Translations under genes and position numbers: made by a program
Notes under the pieces: generated by a model
The model's database searches: none
What the model was told of the DNA's origin: nothing
Seen by the model: the letters and a program-made list of their open reading frames with translations, nothing else
Part shown: piece after piece, positions 33,321 to 42,687 of the stretch
How the letters are laid out: the number at the start of each line of letters is the position of its first letter
Numbering within the stretch: the stretch's first letter is position 1
Assembly (NCBI RefSeq): GCF_004124235.1
Contig: NZ_CP032487.1
Span: 1,302,001 to 1,366,000 of the forward strand
Length of the DNA: 64,000 nt
Source: Yersinia hibernica
Lineage (GTDB): Bacteria; Pseudomonadota; Gammaproteobacteria; Enterobacterales; Enterobacteriaceae
Direction: 5' to 3'

Positions 33321-34631
33321 GTGAGGGATCCGATATTGTGTTCTGTAATTCAGCCTGAGCACGGCGACCACTCTGGCCAGTCAGGGAACATTATCCTGTG
33401 CCGGCAGTGTGACATGACAGTGGCCTTACCCTCCTTGCCTTATGGCACAAAAGCGGTATGTCCGCGTTGTAAAACGACATTGACTGCGCAGTGGGATGAA
33501 CCGCGCAAGCGCCCAGTCGGTTATGCAATTAGCGCGCTGTTTATGCTATTGCTGGCTAATATGTTTCCTTTCGTCAATATGCGCGTGGCGGGGATCACCA
33601 GCGAAATAACCTTGATCCAAATACCCAAAGTGATGGTGGCCGATAACTATGCCAGCATGGCGACGTTGTTTATGGTTTTGGTTCAGTTGATACCGGCTTT
33701 CTGTATGGTGGCTATTATTCTGCTTTGCCTGCGGGTGCGCATGCCTCATCGCTGGAAGGCACTGATAGCAAAGGTATTATTCCAGTTTAAAACCTGGTGT
33801 ATGGTTGAGATTTTCCTCGCCGGTGTGCTGGTTAGCTTTGTCAAACTGATGGCGTATGGCCAAATCGGCATCGGCAGCAGTTTTGTTCCTTATTGTTTAT
33901 TCTGTTTGTTACAGGTGCGCGCTTTCCAATGTGTCGACCGCCATTGGATGTGGCAAGATATCGCCCCTGCACCGGCATTATCTCAACCCCTTATTGCCGG
34001 CCAAACTGGCCTACGCCAAGGCCTGCGCTCTTGTGCCTGCTGTACCGCCATTTTACCGCAAGCCCAGGTGGAGTGCCCGCGCTGCCATACCCATGGTTAT
34101 ATTCGTCGTCGCAATAGCTTACAGTGGACAATGGCATTATTAGTCACGTCAATCATGCTGTATATTCCTGCTAATCTGTTGCCAATTATGATCACCGAAA
34201 GTTTGGGGAACCAAATGAACTCCACCATTATGGCAGGGGTGATTTTCCTGTGGAGCGAAGGTTCTTATCCGGTGGCGATGGTGATTTTTATTGCCAGTAT
34301 TATGGTGCCGTCATTAAAAATGTTGGCGATCGGCTGGTTGTGTTGGGATGCGAAAGGCAAAGGTAAGACTGATACTGAACGAATGCATTTTATTTATGAG
34401 ATAGTCGAATTTGTTGGCCGCTGGTCAATGATTGATGTCTTTGTTATCGCGATATTGTCGTCATTAGTGCGTATCGGGCAACTGATGAGTATCTACCCGG
34501 CGATTGGTGCGCTGCTATTTGCCATGGTGGTTATCCTGACCATGTTTGCTGCATTAACCTTCGATCCTCGTTTAACTTGGGATCGGATAAATGAAACAAC
34601 CCAAAAGGAGCCGCAAGGTGACGGAAAATAA
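33321..34631 (+). CDS. pqiA: intermembrane transport protein PqiA
   Basis: Inner-membrane component of the PqiABC lipid-transport system across the envelope, paraquat-inducible in E. coli. Two repeats, each with a CxxC...CxxC zinc-ribbon-like motif (CRQCDM with CPRC, and CACC with CPRC) followed by four membrane segments. The start is uncertain: GTG at 33321 gives 436 residues, but GAGGG at 33323-33327 is well placed for a TTG at 33336 (431 residues, beginning MCSVIQ), closer to the remembered E. coli MCEHHH start. The end overlaps pqiB. Confidence 0.92.
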   Translation: MRDPILCSVIQPEHGDHSGQSGNIILCRQCDMTVALPSLPYGTKAVCPRCKTTLTAQWDEPRKRPVGYAISALFMLLLANMFPFVNMRVAGITSEITLIQIPKVMVADNYASMATLFMVLVQLIPAFCMVAIILLCLRVRMPHRWKALIAKVLFQFKTWCMVEIFLAGVLVSFVKLMAYGQIGIGSSFVPYCLFCLLQVRAFQCVDRHWMWQDIAPAPALSQPLIAGQTGLRQGLRSCACCTAILPQAQVECPRCHTHGYIRRRNSLQWTMALLVTSIMLYIPANLLPIMITESLGNQMNSTIMAGVIFLWSEGSYPVAMVIFIASIMVPSLKMLAIGWLCWDAKGKGKTDTERMHFIYEIVEFVGRWSMIDVFVIAILSSLVRIGQLMSIYPAIGALLFAMVVILTMFAALTFDPRLTWDRINETTQKEPQGDGK

Positions 34632-36270
34632 TCCCAGCCAGGGTGTGGCAGAAATTGAAAAAATCAAGCGATGGTCGCCAGTGTGGATCATCCCGATTGT
34701 CACGGCGTTGATTGGCGCATGGATACTGTTTTATCATTTTAGTCATCAGGGGCCGCAGGTGGTGATGACCACTTCGAATGCTGAGGGTATTGAAGCCGGT
34801 AAAACAAAAATAAAGAGCCGTAGCGTGGATGTTGGCATTGTTGAACAGGTTACCCTGAGTCAAGATCTCAACCATGTTATTGTGCAAGCGCGATTGAATT
34901 CCGGTATGAATACCCTGTTGCATAGCGATACGGTTTTCTGGGTAGTTAAACCGCAGATTGGCCGCGAGGGAGTCTCTGGGCTGGGAACTCTGCTGTCAGG
35001 TGCCTATATTGAACTGCAACCGGGCGGGAAAGGTAAGGCATTGGATGAGTTCACATTATTGGACTCTCCGCCTCTTGCATCGCCAGATGCGAAAGGCATC
35101 CGTATTACACTTGATAGCGAACAAGCCGGGCAGTTGAATGCCGGTGATCCGGTGTTGTTCCGTGGCTATCGTGTTGGCTCGGTGGAAACCAGCACCTTTG
35201 ATGCTAAATCACGCCTGATGCGCTATCAGTTATTCATCAGCGCGCCTTATGACGGCTTGGTCACCACCAATGTGCGGTTCTGGAAAGACAGTGGCGTGGC
35301 GGTCGACCTCTCCGCACAGGGGATGCGTGTTGAGATGGCATCACTGGCGACCTTGTTCAGTGGCGGTGTGAGCTTCGATGTGCCGGATGGTCAGGATCTG
35401 GGTCAACCAATCACACAAAATAAAGCTGAATTCAAACTGTTTGATAACCGCAGTAGCATTCAAAACTCGCTGTACACCGAACATGAAGATTTCTTGCTGT
35501 TCTTCTCTGATTCCGTGCGCGGCTTGCAAACCGGGGCACCGGTTGAATTCCGGGGGATTCGTGTCGGCACCGTGGGAGATGTACCTTTCTTTACTGCGGG
35601 TATGAGACAGCGGGTGGACAATGACTTCCGCATTCCGGTACTCATTCGCATCGAACCCGGCCGTTTCCGCGATGATTTAGGCCCGGATGCTAATTTTGAA
35701 CAAATATTGAAAACTGCCAAAGAACGTGGTCTGCGCGCCTCCTTGAAATCAGGCAACCTGTTGACCGGGGCATTGTTTATTGATCTGGACTTCTACCCGG
35801 ATGCAAAACCATGGAAGGGGCCGCTGGAAGTGGCGGGTTATCCATTGCTGCCAACCGTCAGTGGTGGTTTGGCGCAAATTCAGCAAAAAGTGATGCAGAC
35901 ATTAGATAAAATTAATAGCCTGCCGCTGGACCCAATGGTGAATGAAGTCACTAAGGCATTGGTTGAAAGCCAGAAAACGATGCGCGAAACACAAAAAACC
36001 TTGGAAGCATTGACCGCGATCACCTCTAGTCCGGCGATGCAAGGGCTGCCAAAAGATCTGCAAAAGACGTTGAATGAGCTGAATCGCAGTATGAAAGGTT
36101 TCCAGCCAGGTTCACCGGCCTACAATAAAATGGTGGGTGATATGCAGCGGTTAGATCAAGTCTTGCGTGAATTACAACCGGTATTGCGCACGCTGAATGA
36201 AAAGAGCAATGCACTGGTATTTGAAGCGGCAGGAAGTCAGGATCCTCAGCCTAAGAAGGCCAAAAAATGA
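34618..36270 (+). CDS. pqiB: intermembrane transport protein PqiB (MCE family)
   Basis: Periplasmic MCE-domain protein whose hexamer forms a tube linking inner and outer membranes for lipid passage. I chose GTG at 34618 because AAGGAG lies 8 bases before it and the resulting MTENNPSQGVAEIEK fits the E. coli N-terminus; this gives 550 residues (an in-frame ATG at 34591 is the alternative). One membrane anchor at about 20-42, three MCE domains at about 45-145, 160-275 and 285-390, and a long C-terminal helix. It overlaps pqiA by 14 bases and pqiC by 4. Confidence 0.93.
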   Translation: MTENNPSQGVAEIEKIKRWSPVWIIPIVTALIGAWILFYHFSHQGPQVVMTTSNAEGIEAGKTKIKSRSVDVGIVEQVTLSQDLNHVIVQARLNSGMNTLLHSDTVFWVVKPQIGREGVSGLGTLLSGAYIELQPGGKGKALDEFTLLDSPPLASPDAKGIRITLDSEQAGQLNAGDPVLFRGYRVGSVETSTFDAKSRLMRYQLFISAPYDGLVTTNVRFWKDSGVAVDLSAQGMRVEMASLATLFSGGVSFDVPDGQDLGQPITQNKAEFKLFDNRSSIQNSLYTEHEDFLLFFSDSVRGLQTGAPVEFRGIRVGTVGDVPFFTAGMRQRVDNDFRIPVLIRIEPGRFRDDLGPDANFEQILKTAKERGLRASLKSGNLLTGALFIDLDFYPDAKPWKGPLEVAGYPLLPTVSGGLAQIQQKVMQTLDKINSLPLDPMVNEVTKALVESQKTMRETQKTLEALTAITSSPAMQGLPKDLQKTLNELNRSMKGFQPGSPAYNKMVGDMQRLDQVLRELQPVLRTLNEKSNALVFEAAGSQDPQPKKAKK

Positions 36271-36818
36271 TGAAATGGATGGCAGTTATTGCAGCGCTGT
36301 TACTGAGTGCATGCAGCAGTACACCCAGTAAAACATACTATCAGTTACCTGCACTCAGTGCGCCTGCTGGCGCGACCAGCAGTGTTGCATCACGGCAACT
36401 GTGGGTTGAACATGTTGGCGTGGCTGATTATCTGGCCGCTGCGGGCGTGGTATATCAAACCAATGATGTACAGTACGTGATTGCCAGCAACAATCTGTGG
36501 GCCAGCCCATTGGATCAGCAGTTGCAGCAAACCCTGGTGACTAATCTGAGCAATGCATTGCCGGGTTGGCTGGTGTCCTCACAGCCACTCGATAGTGATC
36601 AGGATGTCCTTAATGTCTCGGTCACCGGCTTCCACGGCCGCTATGATGGCAAAGCTATCATTCGTGGTGTTTGGATACTCAAACATCAAGGGCAGCTGAT
36701 TAAGCAGCCATTTGATTTAGAACTTAAACAGAGCGAAGATGGCTATGATGCACTAATTCGCACCCTAGCCGAGGGCTGGCAGCAGGAAGCTAAGGTGATG
36801 GCAGCCCAACTGCGCTAA
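36267..36818 (+). CDS. pqiC: outer-membrane lipoprotein PqiC
   Basis: Lipoprotein partner of PqiB on the inner face of the outer membrane (ABC-type transport auxiliary, DUF330). Length is 183 residues. The lipobox is LLLSAC, Cys16, followed by SSTPSKTYYQLP. It starts within the pqiB stop (ATGA); MKWM at 36270 is an equally possible start. It is the last gene of the operon. Confidence 0.92.
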   Translation: MMKWMAVIAALLLSACSSTPSKTYYQLPALSAPAGATSSVASRQLWVEHVGVADYLAAAGVVYQTNDVQYVIASNNLWASPLDQQLQQTLVTNLSNALPGWLVSSQPLDSDQDVLNVSVTGFHGRYDGKAIIRGVWILKHQGQLIKQPFDLELKQSEDGYDALIRTLAEGWQQEAKVMAAQLR

Positions 36819-36848
36819 CCGTTAGTCATATTTTGTTCCAAATGAGTC

Positions 36849-36895
36849 TAATCCTCTTTCATCGATGATAATAAACTTATCGTGAAAGAGGATTA
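36849..36895. repeat. 47-bp inverted repeat between pqiC and rmf
   Basis: A 13-bp perfect stem, TAATCCTCTTTCA at the left and TGAAAGAGGATTA at the right, extended by CGAT/ATCG after a one-base bulge, with a 12-base loop. It lies 30 bases past pqiC. No T-run follows, so it may be an RNA-stabilising 3' hairpin or a small dispersed palindrome rather than a classical terminator. Confidence 0.7.
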
Positions 36896-37096
36896 TCAAT
36901 AAATATCAAATAGTTAATATCACCCACCCCAAATCAATCACTTAGCCAATTCAGCGTGCATAGCTCACAAATGTGACATTGGCGTGAATATTGCGCATTG
37001 CTTTTCTGTTTCCTAAGGTCTATCACTTAACTGTGACTGAGCATAAAGTAGTCACTGTTTTCTTTCCACCAGACAGAAAGATGAGGGAAACGAGGC

Positions 37097-37264
37097 ATGA
37101 AGAGACAGAAAAGAGATCGCTTGGAAAGGGCGTTGTCACGTGGGTATCAAGCCGGTATTTCAGGGCGTTCAAGGGAAATTTGCCCCTATCAAGCTTTAGA
37201 CGCCAGATCGCATTGGTTAGGAGGGTGGCGACAAGCCGTGGAGGATAGGGCTGTGACCGCTTAA
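37097..37264 (+). CDS. rmf: ribosome modulation factor
   Basis: Rmf binds 30S subunits and dimerises 70S ribosomes into inactive 100S particles in stationary phase. The 55-codon frame begins MKRQKRDRLERALSRGYQAG, the length and N-terminus of E. coli Rmf, and ends DRAVTA. It is short and strongly basic. GAGGG lies 9 bases before the ATG. A strong terminator follows. A longer overlapping frame at 36991-37248 is a shadow. Confidence 0.96.
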   Translation: MKRQKRDRLERALSRGYQAGISGRSREICPYQALDARSHWLGGWRQAVEDRAVTA

Positions 37265-37289
37265 GCGGCTCTCTGTCAGACTAAGGGAT

Positions 37290-37330
37290 AACCTCCGCTT
37301 TATGCGCATATTGCGGAGGTTGTTGTTTTT
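37290..37330 (+). terminator. rmf terminator
   Basis: AACCTCCGC and GCGGAGGTT form the stem, with a 14-nt loop containing TGCGCA; TGTTGTTTTT follows. Confidence 0.85.
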
Positions 37331-37347
37331 ACTCTTCGTTCTTGGTG

Positions 37348-37433
37348 CCGCAGTGTTGTTAGCTGCTCTCATGCACCCGAATCATTGACTGGCGTCAACT
37401 CATCGGGATTTATTCGTTTGCCGCCTAACTGCA
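37348..37433. repeat. ERIC-like repeat, copy 1 of a tandem pair
   Basis: 86-bp unit from CCGCAGTGTTGTTAGCTG to CGCCTAACTGCA; differs from copy 2 at one base. Inner sequences TAGCTGCTCTCATGCACCCG and TTTATTCGTTTGCCGCCTA are those of Yersinia ERIC/IRU elements read from one strand. The similarity to copy 2 extends upstream to TACTCTTC (about 37330). Confidence 0.8.
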
Positions 37434-37472
37434 ACACCAATTACTTTGAGTAATACTCTTCATTGTTTGTCC

Positions 37473-37558
37473 CCGCAGTGTTGTTAGCTGCTCTCATGCA
37501 CCCGAATCATTGACTGGCGTCAACTCATCGGGGTTTATTCGTTTGCCGCCTAACTGCA
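37473..37558. repeat. ERIC-like repeat, copy 2 of a tandem pair
   Basis: Second 86-bp copy at a period of 125 bases, with a single A-to-G change relative to copy 1. It ends 14 bases before the KAS II stop codon, so it occupies the 3' flank of that gene. The rmf-KAS II gap holds nothing else apart from the rmf terminator. Confidence 0.8.
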
Positions 37559-37571
37559 TTTATACACTGGA

Positions 37572-38846
37572 TTATTCAGCCCAGCGCTTGAGCAAGATAC
37601 TTGCATTCACGCCACCAAATCCAAAACCATTTGAAAGGGCATACGTGATTTCATGGGGTTGCGCTTTACCGGCAATGACATTCAGCCCCTGGGCGGCGGG
37701 ATCCAGATTTTCCAGGTTCAACGTTGCCGGTACGATTTGGTCGCGCAATGCCAGTGCGGTGAAGATAGTTTCTAACCCACCGGCGGCCCCCAGCAAGTGG
37801 CCGGTTGCTGACTTGGTTGATGTCACCGCTAAGTTGTCACCGGTGCCAAACAAATGCTTAATGGCATTGATTTCACCCAGATCACCCACTGGAGTTGAGG
37901 TCGCATGCGCATTTAAATGCTGAACCTGCGCCGGCGAGATCCCGGCCTGGCGCAGCGCAATTTTCATGGCACGATATGCGCCGTCACCATCTTCAGCGCC
38001 CGACGTCATATGGTAGGCATCGGCACTGGTGCCGTAGCCGACAATCTCGGCTAAAGGTTGTGCTCCGCGCGCCAAAGCATGCTCTAACTCTTCAATAACC
38101 AGTAAACCAGCACCTTCCCCCATGACAAAACCATCACGGGCACTGTCGAATGGGCGAGAGGCTTTTTCCGGGGCATCATTAGAACCGGTTGATAATGCGC
38201 GTGCAGCGGCAAAGCCCGCCAGGCTAACTTTATCTATTGCCGCTTCGGCACCACCACAAAGTGCAATATCTGCCTCATCATTGCGGATTAGGCGTACCGC
38301 ATCGCCGATAGCTTGCACACCCGCGGCACAGGCGGTAACCGGCGCGCCAATTGGCCCTTTGAAATGATGTTTGATAGAAACATGGCCTGCGGCCAGATTT
38401 ACCAAAAATGAAGGCACGGTGAAAGGTGAAAGGCGTTTTGGCCCGCGGCTATCGGTGGTGCGCACCGCATTTGCAATAGAGGGGAAGCCACCAATCCCTG
38501 AGCCAATGATGGTTGCTGTGCGCTCTTGTTTCTCACTATTATCGGCCTGCCAGGCCGCATGGGTAATGGCTTCATCTGCTGCGGCCATGGCAAATTCAAT
38601 AAAACGATCCATTTTCTTTTGATCTTTCGGCGCAACCGCCTTATTGGGATCAAAGCCCCCGGCGGGGTCTGCTGAAATGGTTGGAACTTGTCCACCAATC
38701 TTTGCCGGTAAATCATCGACAATCTCATCGGGCAGCACACGGATACCTGATTGCCCAGCTAACAGGCGTTGCCATACCACCTCAATACCGCAGCCTAATG
38801 GGGAAACCACCCCCATTCCTGTAATCACTACACGGCGCTTGTTCAT
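37572..38846 (-). CDS. 3-oxoacyl-ACP synthase II paralogue (FabF-like)
   Basis: Condensing enzyme extending acyl-ACP with malonyl-ACP. Length is 424 residues. The catalytic triad of KAS II is intact: Cys173 in VTACAAG, His314 in NAHATSTP and His350 in KSATGHLLGAAGG; the glycine-rich NGFGFGGVN lies near the C-terminus. The housekeeping fabF is expected in the fabH-fabD-fabG-acpP cluster elsewhere, so this is probably a second copy. Its start overlaps the stop of the HxlR-type regulator by one base (TAATG), so the two form an operon. E. coli has no genes here between rmf and fabA. Substrate is unknown. Confidence 0.9.
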   Translation of the reverse strand: MNKRRVVITGMGVVSPLGCGIEVVWQRLLAGQSGIRVLPDEIVDDLPAKIGGQVPTISADPAGGFDPNKAVAPKDQKKMDRFIEFAMAAADEAITHAAWQADNSEKQERTATIIGSGIGGFPSIANAVRTTDSRGPKRLSPFTVPSFLVNLAAGHVSIKHHFKGPIGAPVTACAAGVQAIGDAVRLIRNDEADIALCGGAEAAIDKVSLAGFAAARALSTGSNDAPEKASRPFDSARDGFVMGEGAGLLVIEELEHALARGAQPLAEIVGYGTSADAYHMTSGAEDGDGAYRAMKIALRQAGISPAQVQHLNAHATSTPVGDLGEINAIKHLFGTGDNLAVTSTKSATGHLLGAAGGLETIFTALALRDQIVPATLNLENLDPAAQGLNVIAGKAQPHEITYALSNGFGFGGVNASILLKRWAE

Positions 38847-39388
38847 TATTTTTCCTTTAGAGACTGAATTGAATGGGGGGAATACTTGGCATTTGCTGAA
38901 TCTTTCAGTTGCATCAGCGCCAATCGTTTATTAATTATATCGCTCCTGACTGAACCTGCCGCGAGGGTAACATCTTCTGCACGGATAGGTTGCTGAGTGG
39001 CATTGTTCAACAGGATTGGCTCGACAGGTGCGCCGGTGTGGCGATCTGCAAGTATCACTGCCGGTCCGTCGGGAGCAAAATGTTGATTACCCCAGTGAAA
39101 CAAGGCGGCTATCACGGGGAAAAAGTCATTACCACGTTCCGTCAATAAATACTCATAGCGGGCAGGGCGAGAGTGATAAAGCCGTTTTTCCAAGATGCCG
39201 TTTTCCACCAAATACTTGAGACGGCGGGTGAGGATAGTGGGTGAAAGCTGCAAACTTTGCTGGAATTCATCAAATCGTGTTAACCCCTGAAAAGCATCAC
39301 GGATGATGAGTATGCTCCACCATTCTCCAACCCGTTCAAGGGAGCGGGCCACCGGGCAGGGTAGGTCTTGAAAGCAAGTTCTTTGCAT
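38846..39388 (-). CDS. HxlR-family transcriptional regulator
   Basis: Winged-helix MarR-like regulator of the HxlR group. Length is 180 residues. The N-terminus has the two-Cys stretch MQRTCFQDLPCPVARSLE and then VGEWWSILIIRDAFQGLTRFDEF, LSPTILTRRLKYL (recognition helix) and a wing around YHSRPARYEYLLT. The HxlR domain spans about 8-100; the C-terminal 80 residues are less conserved. The Cys pair resembles redox- or aldehyde-sensing members, but that is inference. It is upstream of and translationally coupled to the KAS II gene, which it may control. Confidence 0.88.
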   Translation of the reverse strand: MQRTCFQDLPCPVARSLERVGEWWSILIIRDAFQGLTRFDEFQQSLQLSPTILTRRLKYLVENGILEKRLYHSRPARYEYLLTERGNDFFPVIAALFHWGNQHFAPDGPAVILADRHTGAPVEPILLNNATQQPIRAEDVTLAAGSVRSDIINKRLALMQLKDSANAKYSPHSIQSLKEK

Positions 39389-39550
39389 ATCACCCTCAGA
39401 GCTGTATGGGCATAGCGGCTATGTCCCGCAGCAAGTTTATTAGTCACTACATTTATTGTAGTTACTGGTGATAAAAAAAATGCCATTGGCATCATTGATA
39501 ATAGTACAGGGGAGTTAGCTGCCCCTGTACCGGCATTACGGGTCGAAATA

Positions 39551-40069
39551 TTAGAAAGTGTTGGTGTCTTTAAACAGGCCGACTTTCAAGTCAGTGGCAG
39601 TATAAATAACTTTGCCATCCACTAATACTTCGCCATCAGCCACACCCATAATCAGTTTACGCATAATAATGCGTTTGAAATTAATACGGTATGTTACCTT
39701 CTTGGCATCTGGCAGCACTTGCCCGGTGAATTTCACTTCACCCACCCCGAGTGCGCGGCCTTTGCCCTCGCCACCCAACCAACCAAGATAGAAGCCAACC
39801 AATTGCCACATGGCATCAAGGCCCAGGCAACCAGGCATTACTGGGTCACCAATAAAGTGGCAACCGAAGAACCATAGGTCCGGATTGATATCCAGTTCCG
39901 CTTCCACATAACCTTTACCATAGGTACCGCCGTCTTCTGTCATTTTGACGACACGGTCCATCATTAACATGTTGCCTGCTGGCAATGGTGGCCCGCCTGC
40001 GCCAAACAGTTCGCCACGGCCTGATGCTTCAAGGTCTTCTTTTGTATAGGATTCGCGTTTATCTACCAT
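39551..40069 (-). CDS. fabA: 3-hydroxydecanoyl-ACP dehydratase/isomerase
   Basis: FabA dehydrates 3-hydroxyacyl-ACP and isomerises trans-2- to cis-3-decenoyl-ACP, the branch point to unsaturated fatty acids. Length is 172 residues, as in E. coli. The active-site His71 lies in [12 protein letters not shown] and Asp85 in [10 protein letters not shown] perfect palindrome of FabR type lies upstream. Confidence 0.97.
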   Translation of the reverse strand: MVDKRESYTKEDLEASGRGELFGAGGPPLPAGNMLMMDRVVKMTEDGGTYGKGYVEAELDINPDLWFFGCHFIGDPVMPGCLGLDAMWQLVGFYLGWLGGEGKGRALGVGEVKFTGQVLPDAKKVTYRINFKRIIMRKLIMGVADGEVLVDGKVIYTATDLKVGLFKDTNTF

Positions 40070-40107
40070 GTTCTCAGTAAGCCTTATTGTAATGAAGTGC
40101 GCAGAAT

Positions 40108-40125
40108 AGCGTACAGCTGTACGCT
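40108..40125 (-). promoter_or_regulatory. FabR-type operator upstream of fabA
   Basis: AGCGTACAGCTGTACGCT is an exact 18-bp palindrome, 39 bases before the fabA start. It matches, from memory, the FabR site of E. coli fabA (AGCGTACA half-site). FabR represses fabA according to the unsaturated acyl pool. Confidence 0.75.
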
Positions 40126-40137
40126 GAGCAAGTCCGA

Positions 40138-41910
40138 TCAGCCCTGGTTAAACCAGTTCAGCCAACGTAACGGCCATGGCCAACGGCGTCTGTCCTGCGG
40201 ATTTACTTGTGAGATTCGCTCTTGAATGATACCTAACAAGCTGGGTTGCTGCTCATCGGCATAAACTATGCCTGTTAACAATGGTAATGCTTCAGCGGCG
40301 GAATCGACAGCCCATAAATGGAACTGCTCTTTCTGTACGGCATCAATCACCGCTTGATTCAAGCATAAATGACGGATATTGGTCATGGGCAAAATAACCC
40401 CCTGACTGCCTGTTAGCCCGCGGCGTTGACAAGCCTCGAAGAAGCCTTCAATTTTTTCATTCACACCGCCAATAGGCTGCACATTACCAAATTGGTCAAC
40501 AGAACCGGTCACGGCAATTTGCTGATTAATTGGCTGTTGCGATAGCGCACTGATCAGCGCACAAAGTTCTGCCAGCGATGCACTATCACCATCAACCTCA
40601 CCATAAGATTGCTCAAAAACAATGGAGGCGGAGAAAGGCAACGGTTGATCAAGTTCTAGCTCTGAAATCAAGAAAGCCTGCATAATCATCATGCCTTTCG
40701 CATGAATATTACCGCCTAATTCGGCTTTACGTTCCACATCAACAAATTCACCATCGCCTAAATGGACAACACAACTGATACGTGCCGGCTCACCAAAGGC
40801 GTAAGGATGACCAGGATATTCTAATACTGACAAGCCATTAATCTGGCCGACGACTTGGCCTTCGGTTTCAACCAGAATCTGCCCGAGCTCAATTTCATCT
40901 TGCATCCGCTCGGCGAGGTAGCTATTGCGCCAATCACGGGCATTCAAAGCAACTTCCAATGCATTGGCGGTAATTGCGTCTTCTTCGGCATATAAAGCGG
41001 CTTCAGCCAACTGGTGGGTAAGCCATTGTGGGCATAATGGCAGGCTACCTTGGTCGCCACTGTGACGCACCGCCTGGCGGAACAGCACTGGCCAAGCATC
41101 CGCTGATAAGGAAGGCAACTGTTTCTGCTGCAAAAGCGTATTGATGTAGCCGCACCATAACGTCATACCGTCAATATCGACTAGCGGTAGTTCGGCTTCG
41201 AACTCACCGTAAATAGCCAATTCGCCCAATTCAGGTTCCATATCATGGAAATCACCCAGCCCTAGGCGATCTCCGACCAGAATCAAACGCAACTCAAGTG
41301 GCATTGAGGGGATATGCACCGGTAAAGGGCGGGTTTCATCCGGTGATAGCCAGTCAAAGCGCTGCTGAGCAATCATCTGTTTGAGACGCAGCCACATCAG
41401 TGGTTGAGCTTGTAATGCCCGTACCGATAAGATTAATACCCCACCATTCGCCTGGTGAACCAAGCCGGGTTGCAGGCTTATTTGATCTTTATGCCATCTG
41501 ACACAACCAAATAACTGTTCTGGTTCAACCCATTCCTGATAAAGACAGCGCGAAATCGCCGCAAACGGCTCGTCACCGTGTTGCGCTGGCTGCCAGCTCA
41601 CCTGATGCCCGTGCACGAGGTAGTCTCCACCAAACAAGGTAGAGGCCTCAGGTTGCAGCTCTTTAACAGCTTGAGCGATCAATGCTAGATACTCAGTACT
41701 TTCCTGTGCTTTGATCAACATAAAACGCGGATGTGATTGTGGATGACAAAATAATGTCATTCCATTTTCAAGCCGGGGTTGAATCGCCGCGAAAGGAACA
41801 GGCTCCAACTGGGAGGCAGTAGCAAATAACGCTTCATATGGCGTTGTGTTCGGCAGCAGTGACTGCCATTCAAGTCTGTTATTGGTCAAAGTGATAGATG
41901 CAATCGTCAA
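40138..41910 (-). CDS. lonH: Lon protease-like protein LonH (YcbZ)
   Basis: Lon-type serine protease without a canonical AAA+ module; its role in E. coli is unclear, with weak proteolysis. Length is 590 residues. The N-terminal 330 residues have a degenerate ATPase-like region. The C-terminal Lon peptidase domain has the catalytic Ser in [14 protein letters not shown] and Lys in [17 protein letters not shown]. The last residues are Trp/Arg-rich ([13 protein letters not shown]). It is divergent from matP, the E. coli order. Confidence 0.93.
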   Translation of the reverse strand: MTIASITLTNNRLEWQSLLPNTTPYEALFATASQLEPVPFAAIQPRLENGMTLFCHPQSHPRFMLIKAQESTEYLALIAQAVKELQPEASTLFGGDYLVHGHQVSWQPAQHGDEPFAAISRCLYQEWVEPEQLFGCVRWHKDQISLQPGLVHQANGGVLILSVRALQAQPLMWLRLKQMIAQQRFDWLSPDETRPLPVHIPSMPLELRLILVGDRLGLGDFHDMEPELGELAIYGEFEAELPLVDIDGMTLWCGYINTLLQQKQLPSLSADAWPVLFRQAVRHSGDQGSLPLCPQWLTHQLAEAALYAEEDAITANALEVALNARDWRNSYLAERMQDEIELGQILVETEGQVVGQINGLSVLEYPGHPYAFGEPARISCVVHLGDGEFVDVERKAELGGNIHAKGMMIMQAFLISELELDQPLPFSASIVFEQSYGEVDGDSASLAELCALISALSQQPINQQIAVTGSVDQFGNVQPIGGVNEKIEGFFEACQRRGLTGSQGVILPMTNIRHLCLNQAVIDAVQKEQFHLWAVDSAAEALPLLTGIVYADEQQPSLLGIIQERISQVNPQDRRRWPWPLRWLNWFNQG

Positions 41911-42099
41911 AAAGGGAAAGGGCGATTATACAAGAATAAAGCAGACTGCATATACGTAGAGTGGCAGTTGGTGATAAGGAGTAAGATATCAGCCATATTC
42001 CGTACAAAAAATACACTAATGATGCATTTTTAGTAGGGTGAAATTCTACGTAAAACTGTTATGCTTGAGTTAAGTTACACGGTCACTGAAGAGCTCACG

Positions 42100-42555
42100 A
42101 TGAAATATCAGCAACTGGAAAATCTGGAAAGCGGTTGGAAATGGGCGTATTTGGTTAAAAAACACCGTGAAGGTGAAGCCATTACTCGCCATATAGAAAA
42201 CAGTGCGGCTCAGGATGCTGTAGAGCAACTGATGAAGCTGGAAAGTGAGCCTGTGAAGGTGGCGGAATGGATTGATGTGCATATGAATGTGCAACTGGCT
42301 AATCGGATGAAGCAGACTATCCGCGCCAGACGTAAGCGGCATTTCAATGCGGAGCATCAGCATACTCGCAAGAAATCAATCGATCTGGAGTTTCTGGTGT
42401 GGCAACGTTTGGCGGCACTGGCAAGGCGTCGAGGCAATACGCTGTCAGAGACAGTTGTTCAGTTAATTGAAGATGCCGAACGTAAAGAGAAATATAGGAG
42501 CCAGATGTCGTCTTTGAAACAGGACTTGCAAGATATTCTTGGCAAAGAGATGTAA
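42100..42555 (+). CDS. matP: macrodomain Ter protein MatP
   Basis: Ribbon-helix-helix DNA-binding protein that condenses the Ter macrodomain by binding matS sites and excludes MukBEF. The ATG at 42100 ([15 protein letters not shown]) gives 151 residues, against 150 in E. coli; an in-frame ATG at 42061 is not supported by homology. A four-helix bundle (about 1-70) is followed by [25 protein letters not shown] (RHH region) and a C-terminal coiled coil. Confidence 0.96.
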   Translation: MKYQQLENLESGWKWAYLVKKHREGEAITRHIENSAAQDAVEQLMKLESEPVKVAEWIDVHMNVQLANRMKQTIRARRKRHFNAEHQHTRKKSIDLEFLVWQRLAALARRRGNTLSETVVQLIEDAERKEKYRSQMSSLKQDLQDILGKEM

Positions 42556-42643
42556 CTCGAGTGGCTATGAACCAATATTGACGCTACTGAAGTATTGTTA
42601 TTAAGAAAATATAAGATGACTCGGATTTTCTTAATGGTAGGAT

Positions 42644-42673
42644 AAAAAAAACCCCGCAATGCGGGGTTTTTTA
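42644..42673. terminator. bidirectional matP/ompA terminator
   Basis: AAAAAAACCCCGC, AAT loop, GCGGGGTTTTTT: a perfect stem with A-run on one side and T-run on the other, between two convergent genes. Confidence 0.93.
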
Positions 42674-42687
42674 CGAAAGTAGTAAAC

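Noticed and set aside
36991..37248. 85-codon frame over rmf
   Set aside because: It is in another frame from rmf, which is fully recognisable by sequence and length.
37510..38622. Long plus-strand frames opposite the KAS II gene
   Set aside because: These are antisense shadows of a gene with an intact catalytic triad.
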